NCBI RefSeq assembly: GCF_003595525.1 | Contig: NZ_CP022680.1 | Coordinates: forward strand, 894,001-958,000 | Direction: 5' to 3' | From: Streptococcus respiraculi | Lineage (GTDB): Bacteria; Bacillota; Bacilli; Lactobacillales; Streptococcaceae | Length of the DNA stretch: 64,000 nt | In this document: one piece after another, positions 1 through 8,819 of the stretch | Numbering within the stretch: the first letter of the stretch is position 1 | Layout of the letters: each line of letters opens with the position of its first letter | The notes under the pieces: model-generated | What the model was told of the DNA's origin: nothing | Databases searched by the model: none | The model's input: the letters and a program-made list of their open reading frames with translations, nothing else | Program-made: the position numbers and the translations under genes

Positions 1-167
1 AAATCGTATTTTCCCATCTGTCCTTGATAGTAAGGGCAAGGCGGTGCAAGGTAATCTAAGATTGCCTTCAATTCCTTATGGGTTCTTATATCGAGTATTT
101 CCTTGTCGAATAGGATATTAGGGTCTTTAATTCCCAGCAGTTGTGTGATAAAATGAGTTTGTTCCAT
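1..167 (-). CDS. ISL3-family transposase, N-terminal fragment
   Basis: Reading leftward from the ATG at 167, the translation begins MEQTHFITQLLGIKDPNILF and continues through a proline-rich segment LAPPCPYYQGQM. This matches the N-terminus of IS1167-type ISL3 transposases, where a zinc-binding CPxC knuckle is usual. Here the second Cys position reads Tyr (CPYY), so the knuckle may be broken and the copy may be inactive. Only 55 codons are in the window, so intactness of the DDE domain cannot be judged. Confidence 0.75.
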   Translation of the reverse strand, partial: MEQTHFITQLLGIKDPNILFDKEILDIRTHKELKAILDYLAPPCPYYQGQMGKYD

Positions 168-289
168 ATGAGTCTTTCTAAATGATAGTTTTGTCGCTTT
201 TCATTATAGGTCATATGGGACTTTTTGATATAGTCAAAAAGCTCTATAACCTCTGCGGTGGAGTTACCCACTACAGAAATTATAGAGCC
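1..289 (-). mobile_element. ISL3-family insertion sequence, 5' end only
   Basis: The end of an IS that continues beyond the left edge. The terminal inverted repeat, read inward from base 289, begins GGCTCTATAATTTCTGTAGT, a terminus I associate with IS1167-like ISL3 elements. The transposase start lies about 120 bases inside it. The 8 bases outside (290-297, atataaag) would be the expected target duplication, but the other end is not visible, so this cannot be confirmed. Confidence 0.75.
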
Positions 290-293
290 ATAT

Positions 294-321
294 AAAGGAG
301 CTGGTTTTCCAGCTCCTTTTT
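294..321. terminator. Hairpin between IS end and DUF1846 gene
   Basis: Perfect 11-bp stem AAAGGAGCTGG / CCAGCTCCTTT with a TTTT loop, followed by a T run on the + strand. It lies just past the stop of the leftward DUF1846 gene and could serve as its terminator in reverse orientation. Confidence 0.6.
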
Positions 322-327
322 CATGTC

Positions 328-1824
328 TTACGACTTATGATAAAACTTATTGTGTTGATAGTTAGGGTCAAAGGTGACATTGACACCGAGTTTGCGCAGG
401 ACGTTGCGGTCTTCTTCCGGTAGGGTCACGGTTGAATGGCATTCGCTACCTTTCAAATTCCCCAATTGTTTCATAGCAAGGTCTGCTTCTGGCTTGTTCA
501 TAGCAGTGATGGCAAGGGCAATCAGTAGCTCGCTTGAGTGGAGCCGTGGATTGCGGTTACCGAGGTGATTGATTTTGAGGTTCTGAATCGGTTTGACATA
601 TTCAGGCTCAATCAAGTGGGTTTTCTTGTCAATCTTGGCTAGGTTTTTTATGGCATTGATGATGACAGCAGCTGAAGGTCCAAAGAGGTCAGAGGTTTTC
701 CCTGTGACAATCTCGCCATTTGGTAGTTCAATGGCGAGCGCTGGTTGGCCTGTTACTTCTGCTTTTTCACGCGCGGCAATAGTCACCTTGCGGTCGCTTG
801 CTGAAACGCCTACTTCATTCATCAAGAGTTCAATCTTTTTCACAGCTGATTCTGGCACGCGCTCGGCCTTGAAATCAACCAAGGTTTGGTAGTAACGGCG
901 GATAATTTCTTCTTTTGAAGCGGCAATGGCTGCCTCTTCATCAATAATCGAGTAGCCCACCATGTTGACCCCCATGTCCGTTGGTGATGCATATGGAGAC
1001 TTATTCAAGATACGCTCAAAGGTTCGATTAAGAACCGGAAAGACTTCGATGTCACGGTTGTAGTTGATCGCCGTTTTGCCATAGGTTTGCAAGTGGAAAG
1101 GGTCAATCATATTGAGGTCGTCTAGGTCAGCAGTTGCTGCTTCATAGGCAAGATTGACAGGGTGATGAAGCGGTAAATTCCAGACAGGGAAGGTTTCAAA
1201 CTTGGCATATCCTGCCTTGATACCGTGCAATTGGTCATGGTAGAGTTGCGAGATACAAGTTGCGAGCTTTCCAGAACCAGGGCCAGGTGCGGTCACGACA
1301 ATTAGATTGCGACTGGTTTCGATATAGTCATTTTTCCCCATGCCTTCGGACGAAATAATGTAGTCAATATCAGATGGATAGCCCTTGATAGGATAATGAA
1401 GATAGGACTTGATACCGTTTTTTTCCAACTGATGCCGAAAAGCGTCAGCCGCTGGTTGATTGGTGTACTGGGTGATGACGACAGAGCCGACATAGATGCC
1501 CAAGTCATTAAAGGTATCAATCAAGCGCAAGACTTCCTGGTCGTAGGAGATACCTAAATCACCACGAGCTTTGGAATGCTCGATGTTGCTGGCGTTAATA
1601 GCAATGACAATCTCGACTTGCTCCTTCAATTCTTGGAGGAGCTTGATTTTGTTGTCAGGCTCGTAACCAGGGAGAACACGGGCTGCATGGAAATCTTCTA
1701 GCATTTTTCCACCAAATTCCATATACAATTTTCCGTCAAATTGCTGGATGCGTTCTAAAATATGGTCACGCTGCAATTGTAGATATTTCGTTGAATCAAA
1801 AGCAATTTTTTTCACATTTTTCAC
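328..1824 (-). CDS. DUF1846 domain-containing protein
   Basis: A 498-residue protein of the DUF1846 (UPF0371) family, common in streptococci, whose biochemical role I do not know. The sequence contains a glycine-rich GPGSGK loop near residues 181-186, resembling a nucleotide-binding P-loop, within a segment reading [14 protein letters not shown]. The rest looks like a soluble alpha/beta enzyme with no signal peptide or membrane segment. The start is preceded, on the minus strand, by a GAGGTG-like ribosome site. It is transcribed alone, away from the MFS gene, and the roughly 300-base spacer between them carries two inverted repeats. Family assignment is firm; function is open. Confidence 0.85.
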   Translation of the reverse strand: MKNVKKIAFDSTKYLQLQRDHILERIQQFDGKLYMEFGGKMLEDFHAARVLPGYEPDNKIKLLQELKEQVEIVIAINASNIEHSKARGDLGISYDQEVLRLIDTFNDLGIYVGSVVITQYTNQPAADAFRHQLEKNGIKSYLHYPIKGYPSDIDYIISSEGMGKNDYIETSRNLIVVTAPGPGSGKLATCISQLYHDQLHGIKAGYAKFETFPVWNLPLHHPVNLAYEAATADLDDLNMIDPFHLQTYGKTAINYNRDIEVFPVLNRTFERILNKSPYASPTDMGVNMVGYSIIDEEAAIAASKEEIIRRYYQTLVDFKAERVPESAVKKIELLMNEVGVSASDRKVTIAAREKAEVTGQPALAIELPNGEIVTGKTSDLFGPSAAVIINAIKNLAKIDKKTHLIEPEYVKPIQNLKINHLGNRNPRLHSSELLIALAITAMNKPEADLAMKQLGNLKGSECHSTVTLPEEDRNVLRKLGVNVTFDPNYQHNKFYHKS

Positions 1825-1895
1825 CTCTTTTAAGATTATAATAAAAAGTTTTCAAAAAGAAAACGATTTACCGTTATTTTGCTAAAAATATGTTA

Positions 1896-1911
1896 TTAAA
1901 CAAACGTTTAA
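1896..1911. promoter_or_regulatory. Inverted repeat, putative operator 1
   Basis: TTAAAC-aaac-GTTTAA: 6-bp arms with a 4-base spacer, in the divergent spacer between the DUF1846 gene and the MFS gene. It resembles the palindrome at 1963-1978 in arm sequence, which suggests the same regulator binds both. The regulator is unknown. Confidence 0.5.
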
Positions 1912-1929
1912 TTTTTGTTAAATGAAATA

Positions 1930-1958
1930 TTGACTTTTCCAGAAAAGAAGAGTAGAAT
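1930..1958 (+). promoter_or_regulatory. Promoter upstream of the MFS gene (distal)
   Basis: TTGACT (1930-1935), 17-bp spacer, TAGAAT (1953-1958): near-consensus sigma-A promoter reading toward the MFS gene. The predicted start near 1965 falls inside the palindrome at 1963-1978, so a protein bound there would block it. The resulting leader would be about 170 bases. Confidence 0.6.
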
Positions 1959-1962
1959 AAAA

Positions 1963-1978
1963 TTAAACAATTGTTTAA
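1963..1978. promoter_or_regulatory. Perfect 16-bp palindrome, putative operator 2
   Basis: TTAAACAATTGTTTAA is a perfect palindrome placed just after the -10 at 1953-1958, the classic site for a repressor. The layout resembles TetR-family operators, but the nearest regulator gene here is ArsR-like (3404-4438), so the binder is uncertain. Confidence 0.6.
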
Positions 1979-2081
1979 TAAAAATTAAGTGAAAATAATT
2001 TCCAAAATCATGTTTATGATGCAGGTAACTGATAATTTCTGACCACTTACAGAAGGATAATCACCGCTTGCTGAAATAGCC

Positions 2082-2109
2082 TTGCTTTTGGGGAATTTAT
2101 GGCTATAAT
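2082..2109 (+). promoter_or_regulatory. Proximal promoter of the MFS gene
   Basis: TTGCTT (2082-2087), 16-bp spacer, TATAAT (2104-2109), starting transcription about 20 bases before the MFS start codon. It would allow expression independent of the palindrome-controlled distal promoter. Confidence 0.55.
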
Positions 2110-2135
2110 AAAGCTATAAAAAAAGGAGAATGTAT

Positions 2136-3392
2136 ATGAAAAAGATGTTGAAAAACCGACTATTTATGCTGTCATTTGTAGCTGATATGGTGTCTAATTT
2201 TGGGGATGTACTGTACTATTTGGCCTTGATGAATTATATTCTCGTTTTTCCAGATACGAAACTGGCTGTATCCATAATTACCTTATCGGAAACTTTGCCA
2301 ATCGTAGTTGGACTCTTTATCGGGATGTGGGCGGATCAGACTAAAAATAAATTGGATACCATTGTAGGGACCTTAGTCATTCGTGTCCTATTGTATGGGC
2401 TTGTCGGCTTCGTGATGGGCTTTTCCCCAGCGTTATGGATTGTTGCAATTGTTTGTGTAATCAATCTGTTGTCTGATATTGCAGGACAGTATGAATCCTA
2501 TCTTTTTATGCCAGTCAGTCTACGAGTGATTCCAAATGAGGATCGGGAGGCAGCTGCTGCTTTTCGTCAGGGGATTGGTTCGATTTTACAAATCGTCTTT
2601 CAGTCTAGCGGAGCAGTCTTGATTGGAGTGATGACTTACCAACAATTAGCCTTTTTCAATGCGGGAACATTTTTGCTCAGTCTCTTCATCACCTTGTGTA
2701 TCCGTCCTGCCTTAAAGAAATTGCTAGCAGCGCATCCGCTACAGCAGGAAGAAAAAGAAGATAAGAATGGTCATTTCTGGGTGGATATGAAAGATAGTTT
2801 GGTGGCTTCTTATCGGGCAGTCCAAGAGATTCGGATTTTAAAAATGGTGATTTTGGTTATTACTGCTTTAAATGCTCTTTTTGTTGCCTTGACTCCTTTG
2901 ATAGTTTTGCTGATTAAGGAGACACCAAGTTTTGTGATTGTAAATTCGGCAACGACGATTGTAGCAAGTATGACTGTTTATCTCGTCGGTTCTATCTTAG
3001 GGAGTTTGCTGACGACCAGTTTGTTTAAAGACATGACGATTGCCAAGCTGACCAAGTGGGTTGTTTATGTCCCTGTATTTCTTTTTGTGAGTTTTTACTT
3101 CCGCTCTGTCTATGGTGTTTTTGCCTGCCTGTTTGTGACAGCAATCCTTGTAGGCGTTATGAACCCCAAACTTAATGCGCTTATCTATCGTTCTTTGCCA
3201 GAAAGTCAATTGGCAACGATTAGTGCAGGTATTGCCACTTTTGTCCAATTAGGCATGGTGGTGCTGCGTGGGGTTATGGCTGTACTCATTGTGGTCGCTT
3301 CTGCAGGAAGTATATCTCTTGTCTTTCTCTTGCTTTCTCTGCTACTTTTGGTCTATACTATAAGAAACGTAGCTTCTGAAATAAGAGAGTAG
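2136..3392 (+). CDS. MFS transporter
   Basis: A roughly 418-residue integral membrane protein with about 12 hydrophobic segments and the MFS layout, including a loop WADQTKNK near residue 70 that corresponds to the family's motif A. It resembles the small MFS drug or solute exporters common in streptococci; the substrate cannot be read from sequence. An upstream in-frame ATG at 2130 lies one base from the AGGAG (2124-2128), whereas the ATG at 2136 has 7-base spacing, so 2136 is chosen. An HTH regulator follows 11 bases downstream, apparently co-transcribed, which suggests local autoregulation. Confidence 0.8.
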   Translation: MKKMLKNRLFMLSFVADMVSNFGDVLYYLALMNYILVFPDTKLAVSIITLSETLPIVVGLFIGMWADQTKNKLDTIVGTLVIRVLLYGLVGFVMGFSPALWIVAIVCVINLLSDIAGQYESYLFMPVSLRVIPNEDREAAAAFRQGIGSILQIVFQSSGAVLIGVMTYQQLAFFNAGTFLLSLFITLCIRPALKKLLAAHPLQQEEKEDKNGHFWVDMKDSLVASYRAVQEIRILKMVILVITALNALFVALTPLIVLLIKETPSFVIVNSATTIVASMTVYLVGSILGSLLTTSLFKDMTIAKLTKWVVYVPVFLFVSFYFRSVYGVFACLFVTAILVGVMNPKLNALIYRSLPESQLATISAGIATFVQLGMVVLRGVMAVLIVVASAGSISLVFLLLSLLLLVYTIRNVASEIRE

Positions 3393-3403
3393 GAAAATGG
3401 AAT

Positions 3404-4438
3404 ATGGAATTAATATATAGTAAACATCGAAGTGAAATTGTGGAATTTTTAATGGTTCCCCTCTATGTCCTAAAAGATACGGAGGAACATGAAGAGCGCA
3501 GTCAAAAGGAAAAAGAAATTTTAAAGGACGCTCTTTTGGTTCAAACCCAGTTAGAATCCGTTTTTGAGGACATGAGCGAACGCTTATCAGCCTACTTATT
3601 TGCGACAAATTTTGGTCTGTTACATTTTGTATATTTCGAATTACTGGAAGAGGGAAAGGATCCTAAGACGATAGAAGAGGCTTGTCAGTTAGTTGCAACC
3701 GTTTCTCAGGAAACCATTGAGCGGGCCATTCGTTTAGCTTTGTCAAGTGGTCATCGTGAACAAATTGATAAAAAAAGTGATTTAGTGGCCCTTTTAGAGC
3801 AGGCAGATCTAAATGCAGAGGAGAAATGGAAATGGTTTCAAGCTATTCGTAATCCGTTAGAGACTGTTCGTAAGCAGGTGGAGTTGATAGAAGAAGTAGC
3901 TTCCTTGTATCGCCCATATTATGAACGGTTTCAACAGCAGAGACTAGAGTTTGCGAAACGTTTTTCCCTTGAAAAAATCTATGGTGAACATGGATTATAT
4001 AAATCAATTGGCATTGAAGAAATAGGCGCTTACCAAGTTCAATTTTTCGTTTTAAGTCCGTGGCTAATGCATTTTTCTTTTGTTTATAATTCCCAGTATC
4101 AGACTTATCCTGTCCTTTTGTGTACTTCAGTAGATGTTGATAGAGTTTTACTTGCGAAGCAATCGATTGATGAAGATATGTTAACAACGACCTTAAAAGT
4201 CATGAGTGATGAGACACGCTATAAAGTCATGGTGGCTTTGACTAAACCATATGCCAAAAGTAAGGATATTGCGGAGAAATTGGCGATTACAGGAGCGGCA
4301 GTGTCCTTTCATACCCAGAAGTTAATCAATGCCAATCTCTTGCTCTTGAATTCAGAAGATAAGACAGTCAAATTTGATGTGAATAAAAGATTGCTCCGGG
4401 AAATGATTGCGAAGTTGGAAGAGGATTTTGAATTATAA
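3404..4438 (+). CDS. ArsR-like winged-helix regulator with long N-terminal domain
   Basis: A 344-residue protein whose last ~80 residues form an ArsR-type winged helix: LKVMSDETRYKVMVALTKPY, then AKSKDIAEKLAITGAAVSFH as the recognition region. The first ~250 residues are mostly helical and charged, with no membrane segment, and probably act as sensor or dimerisation domain. It is 11 bases downstream of the MFS gene, so it most likely controls that exporter. The start at 3404 is the only ATG in this frame near the weak TAGGAAAATGG ribosome site; the ATG at 3397 hits a stop after seven codons. Confidence 0.75.
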   Translation: MELIYSKHRSEIVEFLMVPLYVLKDTEEHEERSQKEKEILKDALLVQTQLESVFEDMSERLSAYLFATNFGLLHFVYFELLEEGKDPKTIEEACQLVATVSQETIERAIRLALSSGHREQIDKKSDLVALLEQADLNAEEKWKWFQAIRNPLETVRKQVELIEEVASLYRPYYERFQQQRLEFAKRFSLEKIYGEHGLYKSIGIEEIGAYQVQFFVLSPWLMHFSFVYNSQYQTYPVLLCTSVDVDRVLLAKQSIDEDMLTTTLKVMSDETRYKVMVALTKPYAKSKDIAEKLAITGAAVSFHTQKLINANLLLLNSEDKTVKFDVNKRLLREMIAKLEEDFEL

Positions 4439-4442
4439 AAAT

Positions 4443-4475
4443 GAGAAGGCGGATTTTATCTAGCCTCTCTTTTTT
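4443..4475 (+). terminator. Rho-independent terminator after the HTH regulator
   Basis: GAGAAGGC / GCCTCTC stem with a 12-base loop, followed by TTTTTT, starting a few bases after the regulator's stop codon. Confidence 0.7.
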
Positions 4476-4553
4476 GTCTAGCTGGTAGAGCTTATTAGCA
4501 AGTTTCCTATTGGGGACAAGGAAATATGACCTAAATTCTGATTGTGATTTTCA

Positions 4554-4584
4554 TTGCCTATTGGCTACCAAAGTATGGTATAAT
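4554..4584 (+). promoter_or_regulatory. lysA promoter
   Basis: TTGCCT (4554-4559) and an extended -10, TGG followed by TATAAT (4579-4584), with a 19-bp spacer. The leader to the lysA ATG is about 20 bases and carries the GAGGTAGAGGA ribosome site. Confidence 0.6.
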
Positions 4585-4610
4585 AGTAAAAAATTTGACG
4601 AGGTAGAGGA

Positions 4611-5858
4611 ATGACAAAAGAACCATTTATCAGTAAAGAAGTACTAGAGGAGATTACAGCAGTATTTCCAACTCCTTTTCATCTCTATGATGAGAAGGGA
4701 ATCCGTGAAAAGGCGCGTGCCTTGAATGCTGCGTTTGCTTGGAATAAGGGATTTAAGGAGTATTTTGCGGTCAAGGCCACTCCGACACCTGCTATTTTAA
4801 AAATTTTGCAAGAAGAAGGTTGTGGTGTGGATTGTGCGACAGATGTGGAAGTGATGATGAGTGAAAAGCTTGGCTTTGAGGACATTATGTTCACATCAAA
4901 TGATACGCAAGGATCAGAATTTGTCTACGCTAGAGAAGTGGGGGCTATTATTAATCTAGATGCTTATGAGCATATTGCGTTCTTGAAAGAAGTGGCGGGG
5001 ATTCCAGAGGCGGTCTGCCTGCGTTACAATCCTGGCGGAGTATTCTCACTTGGGACAGACATTATGGATCATCCAGAAGAGTCAAAATTCGGCATGACCA
5101 AGGAGCAATTGCTACAAGGTTACCGTGAATTGAAAGAACTGGGAGTGAAAGAATTTGGTCTCCATGCTTTTCTAGCTTCTAATACCGTGACTAATGACTA
5201 TTACCCAACCTTGGCAAAACAATTATTTGAACTGGCGCTTGAAATCCGTGAGCAGACAGGTGTGACCCTTGACTTTATCAATCTGTCTGGTGGAATCGGT
5301 GTCAATTATCGCCCTGAGCAAAAAGCCAATGACATTGCAATCATTGGTGAGGGTGTCCGTAAGGTCTATGAGGAAGTCTTGACCCCTGCTGGTATGGGCG
5401 AGGTGAAGATTTATACGGAATTGGGTCGCTTTATGCTGGCTCCGCATGGTCATTTGGTGACCAAGGTTCTTCATCGCAAGAAGACCTACCGCACCTATAT
5501 CGGAGTAGATGCTTCAGCAGCTAACCTCATGCGCCCAGCCTTCTATGGGGCTTATCATCATATTACCAATATCAGCCGTCCCGATGCGCCGATTGAGGTG
5601 GTGGACGTGGTCGGATCTCTATGTGAAAACAATGACAAATTTGCGGTTCAGCGGGAATTGCCGCAGGCAGAGGTAGGGGATACCTTGGTTATTCATGATG
5701 CGGGTGCACACGGTTTTTCTATGGGCTATAATTACAATGGTCGTCTGCGTTCGGCAGAGATTTTGCTGCAAGAAGACGGAAGTGCGCGCATGATTCGTCG
5801 CGCGGAAAAACCAGAGGATTATTTTGCGACCTTGTATGGCTTTGACTTTGAGGAATAA
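4611..5858 (+). CDS. lysA: Diaminopimelate decarboxylase
   Basis: Converts meso-diaminopimelate to L-lysine with pyridoxal phosphate, the last lysine biosynthesis step. Group IV decarboxylase fold: PLP-binding lysine in YFAVKATPTP (Lys55), a glycine-rich phosphate-binding loop NLSGGIG in the barrel, and the C-terminal active-site segments GSLCENND and HDAGAHGFSM. Length, 415 residues, is usual. The canonical GAY near the C-terminus reads GAH here. A clear promoter precedes it, and the broken gene at 5871 starts 12 bases after its stop, so that gene probably depended on lysA transcription. Confidence 0.9.
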   Translation: MTKEPFISKEVLEEITAVFPTPFHLYDEKGIREKARALNAAFAWNKGFKEYFAVKATPTPAILKILQEEGCGVDCATDVEVMMSEKLGFEDIMFTSNDTQGSEFVYAREVGAIINLDAYEHIAFLKEVAGIPEAVCLRYNPGGVFSLGTDIMDHPEESKFGMTKEQLLQGYRELKELGVKEFGLHAFLASNTVTNDYYPTLAKQLFELALEIREQTGVTLDFINLSGGIGVNYRPEQKANDIAIIGEGVRKVYEEVLTPAGMGEVKIYTELGRFMLAPHGHLVTKVLHRKKTYRTYIGVDASAANLMRPAFYGAYHHITNISRPDAPIEVVDVVGSLCENNDKFAVQRELPQAEVGDTLVIHDAGAHGFSMGYNYNGRLRSAEILLQEDGSARMIRRAEKPEDYFATLYGFDFEE

Positions 5859-5870
5859 AAAAGCTCTAAA

Positions 5871-6452
5871 ATGAAAAAGAAGAACTGGCTATGGGTGTTC
5901 CTCTTGATTGCTTTAATAGGTCGAGGTGCTTACTACTATCAGCGAAAAGTAGCGCGGGAAAGAGAAGCAGAAACCGTACGGCAAGTGCAACTTGTTCGAC
6001 CGTTTATCGAAGAACAGCAAGCAACGCAGCGTAAGTAGGTTTCAGAAAGCTTGGCAAAAATCATCGGTGACGCTTATTTGAATGGCTATCAGTTGGAGAA
6101 AGAAGGGGAGACCGATACACTGAAAGATTCATTAGGTACAGTTGTTTTAGATAAGATTGAAGAATATGAAAAAAACCAGAGTTCTTTGTTTGTATTTGTC
6201 AAAGAAGACGGTATCTACGCGGTGAATACGAAAACAAATGCCCATTACGGTCCATATCTTAGCGCGTCCGTCGTCCAATTGGTAAAAGGTGATCAGCTCT
6301 TGTCTGAAAAGGGACTGGCTTATCGAGAAAATGATAGCATGTATGTGTTACGACAGGATGGGCAAACGGAGGTCAAAGGCACGGAAGGAAATGTTGAGAC
6401 AGCCACAACTTTTACCTACATGATGGATAGTGGTATGCTACGGGGTGAGTAA
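5871..6452 (+). pseudogene. Membrane-anchored hypothetical protein interrupted by an in-frame TAG
   Basis: An ATG at 5871 opens a frame with a charged N-terminus and one membrane segment (NWLWVFLLIALIGRGAYYY), followed by a helical charged stretch, and stops at TAG 6036-6038 after 55 codons. Reading on in exactly the same frame gives an uninterrupted 137 further codons to 6452 (LAKIIGDAYLNGYQ and onward). The second part has no convincing start or ribosome site; the nearest start codon is TTG at 6051. The simplest reading is one ~193-residue anchored extracytoplasmic protein split by a nonsense change (perhaps CAG to TAG). I do not recognise the family. Confidence 0.65.
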
Positions 6453-6580
6453 CGTAAAGTAAGCTCTTGATTAGAATGACTTTGCTTATGAATACAGGTT
6501 CTAAAAACGCTTTGTGCATGATGTAGCTTTTCTTGCGGCCTTTCTTGTTTCTTACTAGCGAAGAACTTTTAAGATAAATC

Positions 6581-6609
6581 TTGGAAAATTCCCGCAAATT
6601 TGGTATAAT
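6581..6609 (+). promoter_or_regulatory. yneF promoter
   Basis: TTGGAA, 17-bp spacer, TATAAT with a TGG extension, about 40 bases before the yneF ATG, which has an AGGAG ribosome site. Confidence 0.7.
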
Positions 6610-6649
6610 AGGGAGAATTGATTTTGTAATTTAGAAATAGGAGATAGAT

Positions 6650-6886
6650 ATGAATCTAGGTCTTGCAATTGTCTTGATCATCGCAGCTTTTGCTGGTGGT
6701 GTTGCTTTGGGAATTTACCTTTCACGCAAACAGGTGGAAAACTATATCGCTGATAAGCCTGTTTTAGATGAAAATGCCCTCCGTGCTATGATGAGCCAAA
6801 TGGGTCAAAAACCAAGCGAAGCTAAAGTACAACAAGTGCTTCGTCAAATCAAGAGTCAGCAAAAAATCGCGACTAAGAAAAAATAA
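6650..6886 (+). CDS. yneF: YneF family small membrane protein
   Basis: A 78-residue UPF0154/YneF protein: one N-terminal membrane helix (LGLAIVLIIAAFAGGVALGIYL residues ~3-24 in outline), then a soluble helical tail with RKQVENYIADKP and MSQMGQKPSEAKVQQVLRQI. The family is universal in Firmicutes but its role is unknown. It is monocistronic, with its own promoter and a strong terminator behind it. Confidence 0.85.
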   Translation: MNLGLAIVLIIAAFAGGVALGIYLSRKQVENYIADKPVLDENALRAMMSQMGQKPSEAKVQQVLRQIKSQQKIATKKK

Positions 6887-6892
6887 TCAAGT

Positions 6893-6956
6893 GGGGGAAG
6901 TGGGACACCAGTCGAAATGTCGGAAACATCGACTGTCCTCACTTTCCCATTTTTTA
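6893..6956 (+). terminator. Terminator after yneF
   Basis: A long imperfect hairpin whose outer arms are GGGGAAGTGGGACA and the complementary TGTCCTCACTTTCCC, with inner arms CCAGTCGA / TCGACTG, ending in ATTTTTT. The outer GTGGGACA recalls the ends of the repeat at 36671-36911. Confidence 0.7.
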
Positions 6957-7128
6957 GTTTGTGTGACCTTCTCTTCTTAGAACTTATCCTCCATCAACAT
7001 CCCCAATAGGCTATTAGTAATGGGCAATCAATTACAGCTAGCCTAGTAGCGAACAAAGTGAGAAAAAACGGATATTGTCGTGTTGTTTAAGAAATGATCA
7101 AGACTATAATGGTTTGATGTTAGGTAAG

Positions 7129-7565
7129 TATAGTGGATTGAGAACTGAACACGGACTAAGCACTGTGTGAAAAAGAGACGCAGATGTTCCAACTTCAGTT
7201 GGTTACAGCTGAGGCTCCCTTTAGGGATAAGTCTTCCTAGCTCCAAAGGTATAGTATACCTTTGGAGGTGAGTGATAGGAGTTTACAGAGCAAACTCTCC
7301 TTAGACTCTTCGTCAGACTTCCTATTTTCACTGTGTGCTTTTAACGCCCTCGTATCTTATGAAATTGAACACGGGCTAAGCACTGTGAGAAAAAGATAAG
7401 TTTTCCTAGAGTCTGCGGGCTCTTCGTCAGACTTCCTATTTTCACTTTGTGCTTTATACGCCCTCGTATCTTATGAAGGAATAGGACAAGGCAAGGAGCT
7501 ACAGATAGAACTGGCGTTTATCAAAGCGACTTAACGATGTCCTGACCTTTATTCAATTCACTATA
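7129..7565. repeat. MITE-like repeat element, copy A
   Basis: Non-coding. It begins TATAGTGGATTGAGAACTGA and ends TTTATTCAATTCACTATAG, so its tips form an inverted repeat TATAGTGRATTGA. The same two ends occur, in opposite orientation, at 31189-31593. Inside are direct repeats: a block around 7308-7363 (TCTTCGTCAGACTTCCTATT... to ...CTCGTATCTTATGAA) recurs at 7421-7477, and GAACACGGRCTAAGCACTGT occurs near 7147 and 7367. No transposase-like frame is present. The rest of 6957-7614 holds no gene I can support; the murI ribosome site is at about 7603. Confidence 0.7.
7241..7267. repeat. 27-nt perfect hairpin inside repeat A
   Basis: CTCCAAAGGTATA - g - TATACCTTTGGAG: 13-bp arms around one base. 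No T run follows, so it is unlikely to be a terminator. Confidence 0.7.
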
Positions 7566-7614
7566 GAACTCAATTTTGAGGAGTAGGAATCGTCACATTC
7601 AGTAAGGAAAAACT

Positions 7615-8409
7615 ATGGATAATCGACCTATTGGATTTTTAGATTCGGGTGTGGGTGGCTTGACCGTTGCGCGTGAATTGATGCGCCAGCTTCCCCACGA
7701 AGAAATCGTGTATATTGGGGATTCGGCTAGAGCTCCCTATGGTCCGCGCCCTGCTGAACAAATCCGAGAGTACACTTGGGAATTGGTTCAGTTTTTACAA
7801 ACAAAAAATGTTAAGATGATTGTCTTTGCCTGCAATACAGCAACGGCAGTCGCTTGGGAAGAAGTCAAGGCCAAGCTAGATATTCCTGTTCTTGGTGTGA
7901 TTTTGCCGGGGGCATCATCAGCTATCAAGGCTTCAAAGACAGGAAAAATCGGTGTTTTAGGCACCGCCATGACCATTCAGTCAGACATCTATCGACAAAA
8001 AATTCAGGCTCTATCTCCCGATACACGGGTGACCAGTCTTGCCTGCCCGAAGTTTGTGCCCTTAGTAGAGTCAAACAATTATCAGTCAAGCTTAGCAAAG
8101 AAAGTGGTTTATGAAACGCTTCAAAGCATGAAAGGAAAGGCCGATACGGTCGTGCTAGGCTGTACCCACTATCCTTTGCTTCGTCCGATTATCCAAAACG
8201 TCTTGGGGCAGGATGTGACCCTGATTGATAGTGGGGCAGAATGTGCGCGGGATATTTCGGTGTTGCTCAATTATTTTGAAATCAACCACAGCAGAACCGC
8301 AGAGCAACCGCAACATTTGTTTTATACGACAGCTAGTCCAGCTGCTTTTCGGGAAATTGCTGAAAACTGGCTCGGAAAAGATATACAGGTGGAGCATGTG
8401 AACCTATGA
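7615..8409 (+). CDS. murI: Glutamate racemase
   Basis: Makes D-glutamate for peptidoglycan by cofactor-independent two-base racemisation. The two catalytic cysteines are visible in FACNTATA (Cys73) and [10 protein letters not shown] (Cys183), along with the N-terminal substrate loop [10 protein letters not shown] and the PYGPR segment. At 264 residues it has full length. AAGGAAAA precedes the ATG. It heads a long operon: its stop overlaps the next start by four bases (ATGA), and genes through yidD follow with overlaps or short gaps. Its upstream DNA is the right end of repeat A, so the promoter may lie within that repeat. Confidence 0.93.
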   Translation: MDNRPIGFLDSGVGGLTVARELMRQLPHEEIVYIGDSARAPYGPRPAEQIREYTWELVQFLQTKNVKMIVFACNTATAVAWEEVKAKLDIPVLGVILPGASSAIKASKTGKIGVLGTAMTIQSDIYRQKIQALSPDTRVTSLACPKFVPLVESNNYQSSLAKKVVYETLQSMKGKADTVVLGCTHYPLLRPIIQNVLGQDVTLIDSGAECARDISVLLNYFEINHSRTAEQPQHLFYTTASPAAFREIAENWLGKDIQVEHVNL

Positions 8410-8786
8410 CAGAAAAGATTTACGAATACAAGGACGACCAAGATTGGTATGTCGGAAATTGGCAAGGGCATAATCTCATAGCTGGTATGGGCGAGTTGCG
8501 TATTCATGATGTGTTACCAGGCTTCTCCTCTATTGTAGATGGAGAAGCAGCCCCTTTCTCAGAAGAGGCTTGGAATGCTGGAGGATATGATGTTACTGTA
8601 ATCCGTTATTCTTCAGTCTTTCGATTGGTCAGCTTCATTATTGACATCATCAATGACAATACCGAACGCAATCTTGAAGTGGTCAAACACCAAGGTGCAG
8701 TCTTGGTAGTAGAAAAGGGGCGTCTGCTCTATCTTCATTTGCCTAAAGGTGGTGTGGAGTTAGAAGACTTTTGGCGTAAACCGTAA
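8406..8786 (+). CDS. Stand-alone copy of the RdgB-fusion N-terminal domain
   Basis: A 126-residue protein beginning [19 protein letters not shown]. It clearly parallels the first ~120 residues of the next gene, which begins [19 protein letters not shown]; both continue with RYSS/KYSS, a hydrophobic helix ending IINxxxxRxLxVVxHxGA, and a terminal LHLP/IHLP motif. It is therefore a tandem duplicate of the accessory domain without the pyrophosphatase part. The domain's role is unknown to me. Start overlaps murI stop; the gap to the next gene is 33 bases. Confidence 0.75.
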   Translation: MTEKIYEYKDDQDWYVGNWQGHNLIAGMGELRIHDVLPGFSSIVDGEAAPFSEEAWNAGGYDVTVIRYSSVFRLVSFIIDIINDNTERNLEVVKHQGAVLVVEKGRLLYLHLPKGGVELEDFWRKP

Positions 8787-8819
8787 CGGGTATTTGAAGA
8801 AAACTGGAGTGTAGAAACG

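Noticed and set aside
86..271. A 61-codon frame between the IS tip and transposase start
   Set aside because: It overlaps the inverted repeat and the transposase in another frame; no ribosome site.
1930..1978. Promoter and palindromes as part of the IS
   Set aside because: The IS tip is at 289, over 1.6 kb away.
7241..7267. A terminator at the perfect hairpin
   Set aside because: There is no T run on either side and no gene ends nearby.
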